Origin: Streptomyces sp. DHE7-1
Lineage (GTDB): Bacteria > Actinomycetota > Actinomycetes > Streptomycetales > Streptomycetaceae
Length of the DNA: 64,000 nucleotides
Direction: 5' to 3'
Assembly: GCA_016432725.1 (NCBI GenBank)
Contig: JACJDG010000003.1
Span: forward strand, 7,470,001 to 7,534,000
Position 1 is the first letter of the stretch; the number at the start of each line of letters is the position of its first letter. A program made the translations under genes and the position numbers. The notes under the pieces were generated by a model. It was given only the letters and a program-made list of their open reading frames with translations. It did no database searches and was not told where the DNA came from. Below are positions 43,758-53,009 of the stretch, in pieces.

Positions 43758-45269
43758 ATGGTTGACCGGTATGTGATGTCCATCGATCAGGGCACCAATT
43801 CCACCCGCTGCATCCTGTTCGACCACCGGGGACGGCTGGTGTCCGTGGCGCAGCGGGAGCACGAGCAGCACTTCCCGAAACCCGGCTGGGTGGAGCACGA
43901 CGCCGTCGAGATATGGCAGAACCTGCGTCGGGTGGTGCCCGAGGCGCTCTCCGGCGTCGGAGTCGAACCGGACCGGATCGCCGCCATCGGACTGGCCAAC
44001 CAGCGCGAGACGACCGTGCTCTGGGACCGGCGCACCGGCGCGCCGCTGGACCGGGCGATCGTCTGGCAGGACACCCGTACCGAGCCGCTCGTCGAGGCCC
44101 TCGGCCGGGACCCCGGCAGGGAGTTCTTCCTCGACCGGTGCGGCCTGCCGCCCTCCACCTACTTCTCGGCGCTGCGCCTGCGCTGGCTGTTCGACCACGT
44201 CAAGGGCCTCGAACAGCGCGCAAGGGACGGTGAGGTGCTGTTCGGCACGATGGAGAGCTGGCTGATCTGGAACCTCACCGGGGGCACCGACGGCGGACTG
44301 CACATCACCGACGCCACCAACGCCAGCCGCACCATGCTGATGAACGTCCGCACCCTCACCTGGGACGACGAACTCCTGTCGTTCTTCGGCGTGCCCCGCG
44401 CGATGCTGCCGGAGATCAGGTCCTCCGCGGCGCCCTACGCCGAGGCCCGCGCCCTCCTGCCCGGGGTGTGGATCACGGCGGCCCTCGGCGACCAGCAGGC
44501 CGCCCTGTTCGGCCAGACCTGCTTCTCCCGGGCGAGGCAAAGTGCACCTACGGAACGGGCAGCTTCCTGCTGCTCAACACCGGCACCGAACTGGTCCGGT
44601 CCCGGCACGGCCTCCTCACCACCGTCGCCTACCAGATCGGCGACCGGCCACCGGTCTACGCCCTGGAGGGGTCGATCGCCGTCACCGGCTCCCTGGTCCA
44701 GTGGTTCCGCGACCGGCTGCGGCTGATCAACAGCGCGCCGGAGATCGAGACCCTGGCGCGGACGGTGGAGGACAACGGCGGCTGCTACATCGTCCCCGCC
44801 TTCTCCGGCCTCTTCGCACCCCGCTGGCGCAGCGACGCGCGCGGGTCATCGTCGGCCTCACCTCGTACATCACCAGCGGTCACCTGGCCCGGGCCGTCCT
44901 GGAGGCCACCGGCTGGCAGACCCGGGAGGTCGTCGACGCGATGAACGCCGACTCCTCGGTGCCGCTGCGGGAGCTGAAGGTGGACGGCGGCATGACCGCC
45001 AACAACCTGCTGATGCAGTTCGTCGCCGATGTGCTCGACGTCCCGGTGGTGCGGCCCATGGTCGCCGAGACCGTCTCCCTCGGCGCCGCCTACGCCGCCG
45101 GACTCGCCGCCGGCTACTGGCCGGACCTGGAGGTCCTGCGCCGCAACTGGCACCGGGCCGCCCAGTGGCTGCCCGACATGGACCCCGCCCTGCGCGACGC
45201 GGAGTACGAGGACTGGCAGCGGGCCGTCGAACGCTCCCTGGGCTGGGTCAAACCGCCCCGCCCTCCTGA
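43758..45269 (+). CDS. glpK: glycerol kinase (three frameshifts)
   Basis: A FGGY-family kinase making glycerol-3-phosphate. SIDQGTNSTRCILFD (ATP loop), ANQRETTVLWD, WQDTRTEPLVEAL, GDQQAALFGQTCF and LKVDGGMTANNLLMQF are intact. Frames break at C run 44527-44529 (SPGEAKCTYGTGSF resumes), at G run 44843-44845 (DARGVIVGLTSYITS) and probably at C run 45256-45259, which yields a stop at 45267-45269 and 504 residues, the usual length. Without the third repair the frame would run to 45453, antisense to the SDR gene. No glpF or glpD neighbour is present in the window. Confidence 0.9.
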
Positions 45270-45282
45270 CCCCGGGCGCGCC

Positions 45283-45298
45283 GGACGCCCCGGCGTCC
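45283..45298. terminator. short hairpin between glpK and the convergent SDR gene
   Basis: GGACGCC (45283-45289), 2-nt loop, GGCGTCC (45292-45298). It lies just after the corrected glpK stop at 45269 and before the SDR stop at 45314, supporting that glpK end. Confidence 0.45.
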
Positions 45299-45313
45299 CC
45301 AGCCCACCCCGGC

Positions 45314-46111
45314 TCAGCGGCTCGCGCGCTGCGCCGTCACGATCGTCTCCAGCGTCCGCTCCGCCCCCGCCCTGCGCTGCACCCGCTCCGCGAACCCCGG
45401 GAACTGCGACGCGACCCTCGTCAGGAGGCGCAGTTCGAGCGGTGCCACGTTGATCTCCGCGACATCGCGCTCGATCGCCCGGACCACGCCCCTGACGACC
45501 TGCTGCGGCGCCACCGTGCGGACACCGCCCGGGGTGGGCGAGCCCGTGTCGGCGAACATCCCCAGCTCCCGCACGAAACCGGGCTGCACGATCGAGACGC
45601 CCACACCGGTGCCGTGCAGGTCCTGGCGCAGGGCCAGCGAGAAGCCGCGCAGGCCGAACTTCGTGGCGTTGTACAGCGACGACGACCTGGTCGCCGCCAT
45701 CCCCGACAGCGAGCCCACGAAGCAGAGGTGGCCGCGGCCGCCGGCCACCATGGCGGGGGCGAGCAGGCGGGCGAGCATCGCGGGCGCGCGCAGGTTCACC
45801 GCGAGCGCGCGGTCGATCTGCTCGGGGGTGTAGTCGAGCAGGTCGCCGCTGGACGGCAGCGCCGCGTTGGCGAGCAGGATGTCCGTTCCGGCGGCCTCCT
45901 CCGCGAGGCGCGCCACGTCGTCGGTGTCGCCGAGGTCGGCCAGGATCATGCGCGCGCCGTACCGCTCCGCCAGGGGTTCCAGCGCCTCGCGCCGCCGGCC
46001 GGTGAGGACGAGCCGCGCGCCGCGCGCGGACAGTTCCGCGGCGAGCGAGCCGCCGATCCCGCCCGTGACCCCGGTCAGCAGAACAGTTGCCCCAGCAATG
46101 CGCACGGCCAT
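45314..46111 (-). CDS. SDR-family oxidoreductase
   Basis: A 265-residue classical short-chain dehydrogenase. TGVTGGIGGSLAAEL binds NAD(P), NAALPSSGDLLDYTPEQ and VGSLSGMAATRSSSLYNATK contain the conserved Asn and the catalytic Ser/Tyr/Lys. The C-terminal part (LLTRVASQFPGFAERVQRR) resembles SDRs acting on lipids or carbonyls. The ATG has GGAGGA upstream. It is divergent from a TetR gene across a perfect 20-bp palindrome, so it is probably that regulator's target. Confidence 0.87.
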   Translation of the reverse strand: MAVRIAGATVLLTGVTGGIGGSLAAELSARGARLVLTGRRREALEPLAERYGARMILADLGDTDDVARLAEEAAGTDILLANAALPSSGDLLDYTPEQIDRALAVNLRAPAMLARLLAPAMVAGGRGHLCFVGSLSGMAATRSSSLYNATKFGLRGFSLALRQDLHGTGVGVSIVQPGFVRELGMFADTGSPTPGGVRTVAPQQVVRGVVRAIERDVAEINVAPLELRLLTRVASQFPGFAERVQRRAGAERTLETIVTAQRASR

Positions 46112-46122
46112 CCTCCAGAGTG

Positions 46123-46142
46123 TTGTTCGTTCGAACGAACAA
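46123..46142. promoter_or_regulatory. perfect 20-bp TetR-type operator
   Basis: TTGTTCGTTCGAACGAACAA is a perfect palindrome between the divergent SDR (start 46111) and TetR (start 46161) genes. Its position allows control of both. Confidence 0.85.
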
Positions 46143-46160
46143 TAGGCAGGAGGGGACGCC

Positions 46161-46799
46161 GTGTCCACTGGTGGAACAATGCGGGGCATGCAGAACGACG
46201 CCCCCTCGGCCTCCGCCCCGACGCGCCAGCGCATCATCACCGCCGTCCTGCGGATCATCGGCGAGGACGGCGTCGCGGCCGTGACCAACCGGCGGATCGC
46301 CAAGGAGGCGGGAGTCTCGCTCGGCTCGGTCACGTACCACTTCGAGACCCAGCACGATCTGCTGCGGGAGAGTCTGCTGCACTTCGTGCGCGAGGAGGCC
46401 CGGCACTTCACCGAGCTGGCCGACCAGTGCCAGACGGACGGCCTCGGCCTCGACATCGCGGACGCGGCCACCCTCGCCGGCCAGGTCGCCTGCGGCGCGG
46501 CGCTCGACAGCGCCCATCTGGCGCCGTTCGAGCTGTACCTGCACGCCGGGCGCGACGAACGGCTCCGGGAGTCGGCGGCGGAGGCGTTCCGGGCCTACGA
46601 CCGGCTCGCCACCCAGATCCTCACCGCGCTGGGCGTCCCGGACGCCGGACGCCTGGCGGCCACCACCGTCGCCCTGGTGATGGGCCTTCAGCTGCGCCGC
46701 CTGGCCACCGGCAGCCCCGCGGACGACCTCGCCGACGCCCTGCTCCTCCTCGTGCGCGGAGCCGTCGGGCCCTCGGCCGGGCGCGGTCCCGCGGCCTGA
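46161..46799 (+). CDS. TetR family regulator of the SDR gene
   Basis: A 212-residue repressor. The HTH spans about residues 20-65 (RIITAVLRIIGEDGVAAVTNRRIAKEAGVSLGSVTYHF). The C-terminal ligand domain has ELADQCQTD and the LYLHAGRDERLR segment. GTG 46161 with AGGAGGGG upstream is the best start; ATG 46179 and 46188 are in frame. The perfect palindrome at 46123-46142 is its likely operator. Confidence 0.87.
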   Translation: MSTGGTMRGMQNDAPSASAPTRQRIITAVLRIIGEDGVAAVTNRRIAKEAGVSLGSVTYHFETQHDLLRESLLHFVREEARHFTELADQCQTDGLGLDIADAATLAGQVACGAALDSAHLAPFELYLHAGRDERLRESAAEAFRAYDRLATQILTALGVPDAGRLAATTVALVMGLQLRRLATGSPADDLADALLLLVRGAVGPSAGRGPAA

Positions 46800-46899
46800 C
46801 GGACCGCCACGCTCCATACCGGCGGGGCGCGTTGTGAGGCGTTCGGAACCCCGGTTCATCACGTCACCGCCATTGACGGCGCACGCCGACGTTGGTTGA

Positions 46900-46920
46900 G
46901 TGGCTCATCCACTGAGCCAC
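46900..46920. promoter_or_regulatory. GntR-type operator
   Basis: GTGGCTCA (46900-46907) and TGAGCCAC (46913-46920) form an 8-bp inverted repeat with a 5-nt spacer, just upstream of the Shine-Dalgarno GGGAGG (46922-46927). It suggests autoregulation and argues for the later start at 46933. Confidence 0.65.
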
Positions 46921-46932
46921 TGGGAGGACCGC

Positions 46933-47619
46933 GTGGAGGCACTGCCCCGGGAGACCATCGTCGACGTGCTGGAGGGCCGGCTGCGGGAGGACATCCTCAC
47001 CGGACGCCATCCCGCTGGCAGTTACCTGCCGCCCGAACGCACCCTCGCCGACGGCTACGGCGTCACCCGCACCACCCTCAAGCACGCCTTCGGGCGACTG
47101 ACCCAGGCTGGACTGCTGGAGACCCGGCACGGCGTCGGCACCCGGGTGCGCGACTACCTGCGACTCGGCGGCGCCGATCTGCTGCCGATGCTCGTCCGGC
47201 ACAGCCCCGACTGGATCCGCGAGGTCTTCGAAGTGCGGCGCGGCATCGGGGCGCTGATCGCCGAGCGGGCCGCGGCCCGGGCCGGCGCCCGGCAACGGGC
47301 CGAACTGCGCGAGCTGCTCGCGGCCGTCGGGGACGCGGCGGACACCGACGCCGTGCAGCTCGCGGACATCGAGGTCCACCGGGCCCTCGCCCGCGCCACC
47401 GGCAACCGCGTCTACGTCCTGCTGACCAACACCCTCTTCAACGCCTACCTGCCGGTCCGTGCCGCGCTCAGCGGTCCGTTCACCGACGCCGGCGTGGCCC
47501 GCGAACGCCTGGCGCCGGTGGTCGAGGCGGTCCTGGCCGGTGACCGGGCCGGCGCCCGGAGCGCGGCCGAGCGGTACCTGGCGACGACCGAACGGATCAT
47601 GCTGGAGGACCTCGCATGA
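46933..47619 (+). CDS. FadR/GntR family regulator
   Basis: About 228 residues. The GntR wHTH (about residues 5-70) contains LREDILTGRHPAGSYLPPERTLADGYGVTRTTLKHAFGRLTQAG. The FCD-type effector domain follows (VFEVRRGIGALIAERAA, DIEVHRALARATGN). GTG 46933 with GGGAGG 5 nt upstream is chosen over GTG 46900, which lies in the operator. Its stop overlaps the next gene's ATG (ATGA), so it heads a three-gene coupled operon ending in a GMC oxidoreductase, probably for lipid or sterol-like substrates. Confidence 0.87.
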   Translation: MEALPRETIVDVLEGRLREDILTGRHPAGSYLPPERTLADGYGVTRTTLKHAFGRLTQAGLLETRHGVGTRVRDYLRLGGADLLPMLVRHSPDWIREVFEVRRGIGALIAERAAARAGARQRAELRELLAAVGDAADTDAVQLADIEVHRALARATGNRVYVLLTNTLFNAYLPVRAALSGPFTDAGVARERLAPVVEAVLAGDRAGARSAAERYLATTERIMLEDLA

Positions 47620-49041
47620 GCGACGGCACCCGCGGCCGCTCCGGCACGGCCGCCCGCGGCACCTCCTTCGCCGAGACGATGCTCGGCACGCTGCGGCTCG
47701 ACGGCGAGGACCGCGCCCGCCGGATCCGCCTCGACCTGACGGTCCGCGCGGACCGCCCGCTGCGACTCCTCGGCACGACCGAGGCCCGGGCCACCGGACG
47801 GATACGGGTGGCCGGCTGGGCCGACGACCCGTGCGCCGAGGGTGAGCTGGAGATCTCGCCGGTGGCCCGCCGCCGCATCCACTACCGCCTCGCCTTCGAC
47901 GCCGGCGACCGCCGGCTCACCCTCGACGGCTGGAAGTCGGTCACCGCGCTGAGGCCCGTCGCCTCGATGACCGTGCTGCCGTACACCCTCCTGGAGAACG
48001 GACGGCGGATCGGCACCGGCACGCTCCGCTTCCCGCTCGGCACCCAGTTCCTGCCGTTCCTGGCGAGCTTCCGCTTCCCGCGGACCGGGAACCGGGGAAC
48101 CTTCCTCGCGCCCCGTTGGCGCGGCGAACCCGGCCGTACCGAGGTCTGGTACACCACCCTCACCGACCCGGAGAGCGGCAGCGGACTGTGGCTGCACCAC
48201 GAACTGACCGCGCCCGCCGACGGATCCCGGCCGTACGCGCACGGCTGGGCCGCCGTGTTCCCCAAGGACGGCCCCGTGCGGCACGCCCGCTTCGGCCCCG
48301 CCGAATGGACACCCGGGACGACCGGCTTCCACGCCGCCGGGGCCACGGCCGAACCGGGGCGCCTGACCGGCACCGCCGAGGACGGAGCCCTGCACTGGGA
48401 GCTGACCGAACGCCCTGCGGACGAGCCGCTGTTCACCTTCCCCCGCTGGTCCTGGCGCCGCCCCTGCTGCCGGCCGCCCAGATGCTCCCGGCCGCCCGCG
48501 CCGCCTACGACGGAACCTTCACCCACGACGGCACCACGCTGACCCTCACCGCGGCCCCCGGCGCCTCCGCCCGGATCTACGGCCACGGCAACGCCCGCCG
48601 CTGGGCCTGGCTGCACGCCGACCTCGGCGGTGGCGACGTTTTGGAGATTGTCGCCGCCGTCTCCACGAGCCCGGGTCTGCGCAGGCTTCCGCCGCTGGTC
48701 TTCCTGCGGCTGCGCCGCTCCGGCCGCACCTGGCCCCGCCGCCCGAACGGGCGGCCGTCGGCTGGGCCGGCGCGGGCCGGTTCCGGGCCGGCCTCGACCT
48801 GCCCACCTGGACGGTCACCGGCCGCAGCGGCCTGCGCCGCATCCGGGTCGAGGTCACCCAGCCCCCGGAGGGCACCCTCGCCCTCGACTACACCGACCCC
48901 GACGGCAGCCACGCGACCTGCCGCAACAGCGAACGCGCCGACGCACACGTGCTGCTGGAGCGATGGTGGGCCGGCGGCTGGCGCACCGAGGCCGAGTGGA
49001 CGCTCGACGGCACGGCCCACGCGGAGGTGGGCACCCGATGA
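47616..49041 (+). CDS. conserved partner protein of the GMC oxidoreductase (two frameshifts)
   Basis: About 475 residues in two similar beta-rich halves. The first (about 15-150) has FAETMLGTLRLDGEDRARRIRLDL, GWADDPCAEGELEISPVARRRIHYRL and LRPVASMTVLPYTL. The pattern resembles an accessory domain often fused to GMC/cholesterol-oxidase-type enzymes, as far as I recall. The second half has LWLHHELTAP and WTVTGRSGLRRIRVEV. Frames break at 48454-48455 and 48729-48730, each repaired by one base. It overlaps both neighbours by 4 bp. No catalytic residues are recognised; it may bind lipid or the oxidoreductase. Confidence 0.65.
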
Positions 49042-50869
49042 GCCTCACCGGACTGGTGTCCGCCCTCCTCGCCGACGACGGCGGCGCCGACTGGCCCCGG
49101 CGTGTCCCCGGCAGACTCCGCACGGTCCTCTCGGCGATGCCGCTGCCCGCCCGGGCCGGACTCCGGGCGGCGGCCGGCGCCGTCGACGCCTACGCCGTGG
49201 CGCGCACCGGACGCACCCTCGACACCCTCGGCGCATCTGAGAGGCAGCACGTCCTGGACGAACTGGGCGCCCGGCCCGCCCTGCTGCCGCTCCTGGACGT
49301 CCTCAAGGTGCCCGTCCTCCTTGCGGCCGGAACCGAGCGGATGCTCCAGGACGGCCCCGCACCGCGTGGCCCGGCCCGCGAGGACCCGCCGCTCGACCTG
49401 ACGCCCGCGGCCGACTGGCCCGCCCGGTCGCGTGCCGACGCCGTGGTCGTCGGCTCCGGCGCGGGCGGGGCGATGGCCGCACGGACCCTCGCGCGGGCCG
49501 GACTCGACGTCGTCGTCCTCGAAGAGGGCCGGCACCACTCCACCGAGTCCTTCGGCAGGAGCGCGCCCCTCGACCGGTTCACCCGGCTCTACCGGGACGG
49601 AGGAGCGACGGTGGCCGTGGGCCGGCCGCCGCTGCTGCTGCCGGTGGGCCGGGCCGTCGGCGGCACCACCGTCGTCAACTCCGGTACCTGCTACCGCACT
49701 CCCGGCCATGTCCTCGCCCACTGGAGCCGGGACCTGGGGTTCACCCTCGCCGACGGCTTCGACCGGCACCTGGACGAGGTCGAGCGCACGCTGAGAGTGG
49801 CGGCCCAGCCCACCGACGTCCTGGGGAACAACGGCCTACTCGCGCTCGCCGGCGCCCGCGAACTCGGCTGGCGGGCCGCGCCGCTGCGCCGCAACGCACC
49901 CGGCTGCCGGGGTTCCTGCCAGTGCGTGGTGGGCTGCCCGGCCGGCGCCAAACAGAGCGTGCAGCTCTCCGTGCTGCCCGAGGCCTGCGCCGCCGGGGCC
50001 CGGATCGTCACCGGTGCCCGGGCCGAGCGCGTCCTCGTCGATCCCGACCGTCCCGGCGGCCCCCGGGCGGCCGGCGTCCGCGTGCGCCGGGCGGACGGCG
50101 CGTTCGAGATCCTCGCGCCGCTGGTCGTCGTGGCCGCCGGCGCACTGGAGTCCCCGCCGCTGCTGCGCCGCTCCGGACTCGGCCGGCACCCCCGCCTCGG
50201 CCGCAACCTCAGTGTCCACCCGGCCACGAGCGTCGCGGGACGCTTCGCCGAACCGGTCACCGCGTGGGAGGGCGTGCTGCAGAGCGTCGGCGTGGAGGAA
50301 CACCACGCCGACGGCATCCTCATCGAGGCCACCGCGACCCCGCCCGGCATGGGCTCCTTCGTCCTCCCCGGGCTGGGCGGCGAGCTGCGCCACGAACTGG
50401 AGGGCGCCGACCGGCTCGCCATACTCGGCGCGATGATCGCCGACCGCCCCTCGGGCCGGGTCCTCGGCCGGGACCGCACCCTGCTCCGCTACGACCTGGA
50501 CCCCCGCGACGCCGGCCGGCTCATGCGGGCCGTACGGGCCATGGGGAGCTGCTGTTCGCGGCGGGTGCCGAGGAGGTGCTCACCGGCATCCCCGGCACAC
50601 CCCGCGTCCACCGGCTCGCCGAACTGGACGCCCTGCTCGCCCGTACGACGGCGCGGCAGCTCCACCTGTCGGCGTACCACCCCACCGGCACGGTCGCGGC
50701 GGGGGCGAATCCCCGGCTCTTCCCGGTGGACCCCGCCGGCCGGCTCCGCGGGGTGCGCGGGGTCCTGGTCGCCGACGCCTCGGTGCTGCCGAGCTGCCCG
50801 CAGGTGAACCCCCAGCTGAGCGTCATGGCGGCGGCCCTGGCGATCACGGAGGCGCACTTCGACGTCTGA
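49038..50869 (+). CDS. GMC-family flavin oxidoreductase (frameshifted)
   Basis: About 610 residues. An N-terminal helical region (1-125) precedes the FAD-binding VVVGSGAGGAMAARTLARAGLDVVVLEEG-type segment (about 137-165). A Cys-rich insert CRGSCQCVVGCPAGAKQS (about 292-310) recalls fungal long-chain alcohol oxidases and cholesterol-oxidase-like GMC enzymes. The C-terminal YHPTGTVAAGANP and CPQVNPQLSVMAAALAI give the catalytic His region. The frame breaks at the G run 50543-50546; adding one G joins VRAMG to ELLFAAGAEE. The likely substrate is a fatty alcohol or sterol. It is coupled to the upstream partner gene. Confidence 0.85.
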
Positions 50870-50966
50870 GGGCGACTCGCGGTGCGCGGTGGTTGCCCGG
50901 GGTACCCGTGATCGTCAGCATGGTCGGGTGCTTCTCGTTCCCGGCTGGGTGTGGCAGGGGGGCCCG

Positions 50967-51494
50967 GTGCGCAGGGCGCTGGGCGCCGGACTGGCCGCGG
51001 GTGTGTTCTTCGGCCTGTTCGTCCTCCTGGAGTCCGGAGCCTGGGCTGCCGCCGCCGTCGTCCTCCTGGTGCTGACCCCGCTGCACGGTGTTCGGGTGGC
51101 GCGGCGGATGAGCAGGGTCTGGCCCGCCGGCGGGGACCTCGCTCCGGCTGACCGGGCGGCGGTGGTACGGGCCACCCGGCGCGGCGGGACCGTGGCGGAC
51201 CCCCGGCTCGCGCCCGACGTCGTCCGCCATGCCGAGGCGCTGCGCGTCACCGCGGAGCAGGATCGGCTCCGCCGCTGGGTGATGGTGCTGGTGGCCGTGG
51301 TGGCGCTGGCCCTCGCCGGGTACGACACCGTGGCCGGGACGGCGCGGGAGGCCCTGGTGTCGTGGCTGGTGGTCGCCCTGGTGGCGCTGGGTCTGGTCTG
51401 GTGGCCCCGACGGCGGGACCGCCTGATGACCAGGGTGGGGCGCGCCGAGGCGGCGGCCCGCGCGCCGGAGCGGCGCGACGCGCCGGGCGGGTGA
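50967..51494 (+). CDS. small integral membrane protein
   Basis: About 175 residues with four hydrophobic segments, grouped as two pairs: ALGAGLAAGVFFGLFVLLE and AAAVVLLVLTPLHGV near the N-terminus, then WVMVLVAVVALALAGYD and LVSWLVVALVALGLVWW near the C-terminus. A basic loop lies between and a basic tail follows. No family is recognised. GTG 50967 has AGGGGGG upstream; an earlier GTG is possible. Confidence 0.6.
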   Translation: MRRALGAGLAAGVFFGLFVLLESGAWAAAAVVLLVLTPLHGVRVARRMSRVWPAGGDLAPADRAAVVRATRRGGTVADPRLAPDVVRHAEALRVTAEQDRLRRWVMVLVAVVALALAGYDTVAGTAREALVSWLVVALVALGLVWWPRRRDRLMTRVGRAEAAARAPERRDAPGG

Positions 51495-51523
51495 GGGACC
51501 CGTGCCCGGCGCGCCGCTCCGGT
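51466..51523. terminator. inverted repeat between converging genes
   Basis: CCGGAGCGGCGCG (51466-51478) and its complement at 51511-51523 flank the stop of the membrane-protein gene and end just before the FAD oxidase stop at 51528. It is probably bidirectional. Confidence 0.45.
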
Positions 51524-51527
51524 CCGG

Positions 51528-52940
51528 TCAGGCCACCGCCGACGGGCGGATGTTCTGGTTGAGACGGAACAGGTTGGTCGGGTCGTAGGCGTCCTTCACC
51601 CGCACCAGCCGCTCGTACACCGCGCCGGGGTACGAGGCCCGCACCCGGTCCTCGGCGGCGTCACCGGTGAAGTTCACGTACATCGAGCCGTCGCCGTGCC
51701 GCGCGATGTCCTCACGGGTCTCACGGGCCCAGGCGACGTGCGCGCCGAAGTCCGCCCCGTCGGGCGACCGCGCGATCACGTTGCACAGCACGCCCGGCGT
51801 CCGCCGGCTGAACGCCGTCGCCTCGGCCGGGACCCTGGCGAAGGCTCCGCCGAGCTGGTGCAGATGCACCTCGCTGAAGGGCGTGGGCGTCGTGAGGTGG
51901 TGCCGCAGCACCGCGTCGAGGGCGTCGTCGGACGGCTCGACGAACGCCGAGGTGAAGTAGTTGTGGGCGCCGGGCGTCCACAACGGGTCGAGCAAGGACT
52001 GCATGCCCGTGTACGGCACCGGGCCCATGAGGTCGGCGACGGGTGTGCCCAGGGTGCGCAGCGGGCCGACGGCCGCCTCGCCCGCCGCCGGGTCGCCCGC
52101 GTACATGCCGGCCAGCACCACGACGCGGGTGCCGTGCGCCTCCGGCGGCAGGAACGGCAGCGGGGGCGCCGTCGTCAGGACGGCCATGGTCGTCAGCTCG
52201 TCGGGCATGCCGCGGGTCAGGTCGCGCCAGCCGGTGATCACCTGCCGGGCCTGGTCCAGGGGGTAGAAGATCAGACCGCCCAGCACCTGGGGGCCGACCG
52301 GGTGCAGCCGGTACTCCAGCGAGGTGACGACCCCGAAGTTGCCGCCGCCCCCGCGCAGCGCCCAGAACAGTTCGGAGTTCTGCTCCGCGTCCGCGCGGAC
52401 CACACGTCCGTCGGCGGTGACCACCTCGGCCGCCGTCAGGTTGTCGGAGGCCAGCCCGTGGCGGCGGACCAGCCAACCGACCCCGCCGCCGAGCGTGAAT
52501 CCGGAGATGCCGGTGGAGGAGACCAGCCCGCCGGTCACGGCGAGGCCGAAGGCCTGCGTCTCGTGGTCGAGGTCGCCCCAGGTCATGCCCGCCTGGGCGA
52601 CGACCCGCCGGCGCACCGGATCGACGACGGCCCCCTTCATCGGGGACAGGTCGATGACGATGCCGCCGTCGCAGGTGGAGAACCCGGCGATGCTGTGCGC
52701 GCCGCCGCGCACCGCGACGAGCAGGTCCTGGCTGCGGGCGAACTCGACGGCACGGATCACGTCGGCGGTGCCGGCGCAGCGCACGACGAGCGCCGGCCGC
52801 TTGTCGTGCGCGGCGTTCCAGACCGCACGCGCCTCGTCGTAGTCGGCGTCGCCGGGCCGGACGACGGTGCCGCGCAGGCCTGCCTGGAGTTCGGCGACGG
52901 TGGCGTCTCCCAGGACGCCCTGTGCCGTGTCGATCGACAT
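51528..52940 (-). CDS. BBE-type FAD-linked oxidase
   Basis: A 470-residue FAD-binding PCMH/berberine-bridge-type oxidase. VRGGAHSIAGFSTCDGG holds the His for covalent FAD attachment. The usual bicovalent Cys position is occupied by Ser/Thr (VSSTGISGFTLGGG), so FAD is probably held by one bond. YDPTNLFRLNQNI is the BBE C-terminal motif. Such enzymes oxidise sugars or aromatic and antibiotic intermediates. The ATG has GAGGAG upstream. It lies just downstream of the large SARP-type regulator on the same strand and may be its target. Confidence 0.87.
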   Translation of the reverse strand: MSIDTAQGVLGDATVAELQAGLRGTVVRPGDADYDEARAVWNAAHDKRPALVVRCAGTADVIRAVEFARSQDLLVAVRGGAHSIAGFSTCDGGIVIDLSPMKGAVVDPVRRRVVAQAGMTWGDLDHETQAFGLAVTGGLVSSTGISGFTLGGGVGWLVRRHGLASDNLTAAEVVTADGRVVRADAEQNSELFWALRGGGGNFGVVTSLEYRLHPVGPQVLGGLIFYPLDQARQVITGWRDLTRGMPDELTTMAVLTTAPPLPFLPPEAHGTRVVVLAGMYAGDPAAGEAAVGPLRTLGTPVADLMGPVPYTGMQSLLDPLWTPGAHNYFTSAFVEPSDDALDAVLRHHLTTPTPFSEVHLHQLGGAFARVPAEATAFSRRTPGVLCNVIARSPDGADFGAHVAWARETREDIARHGDGSMYVNFTGDAAEDRVRASYPGAVYERLVRVKDAYDPTNLFRLNQNIRPSAVA

Positions 52941-53009
52941 GGTCGGCTCCTCGGTCACTAGTGCTTGTGCTGATGTCCGTGACCGTAGGCAGCGCCTCTT
53001 AGCAACCAC

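Noticed and set aside
45270..45453. C-terminal extension of glycerol kinase to 45453
   Set aside because: It is Pro/Ser/Arg-rich, antisense to the SDR gene and beyond the usual family length. One added base at 45256-45259 gives a normal stop at 45269, followed by a hairpin.
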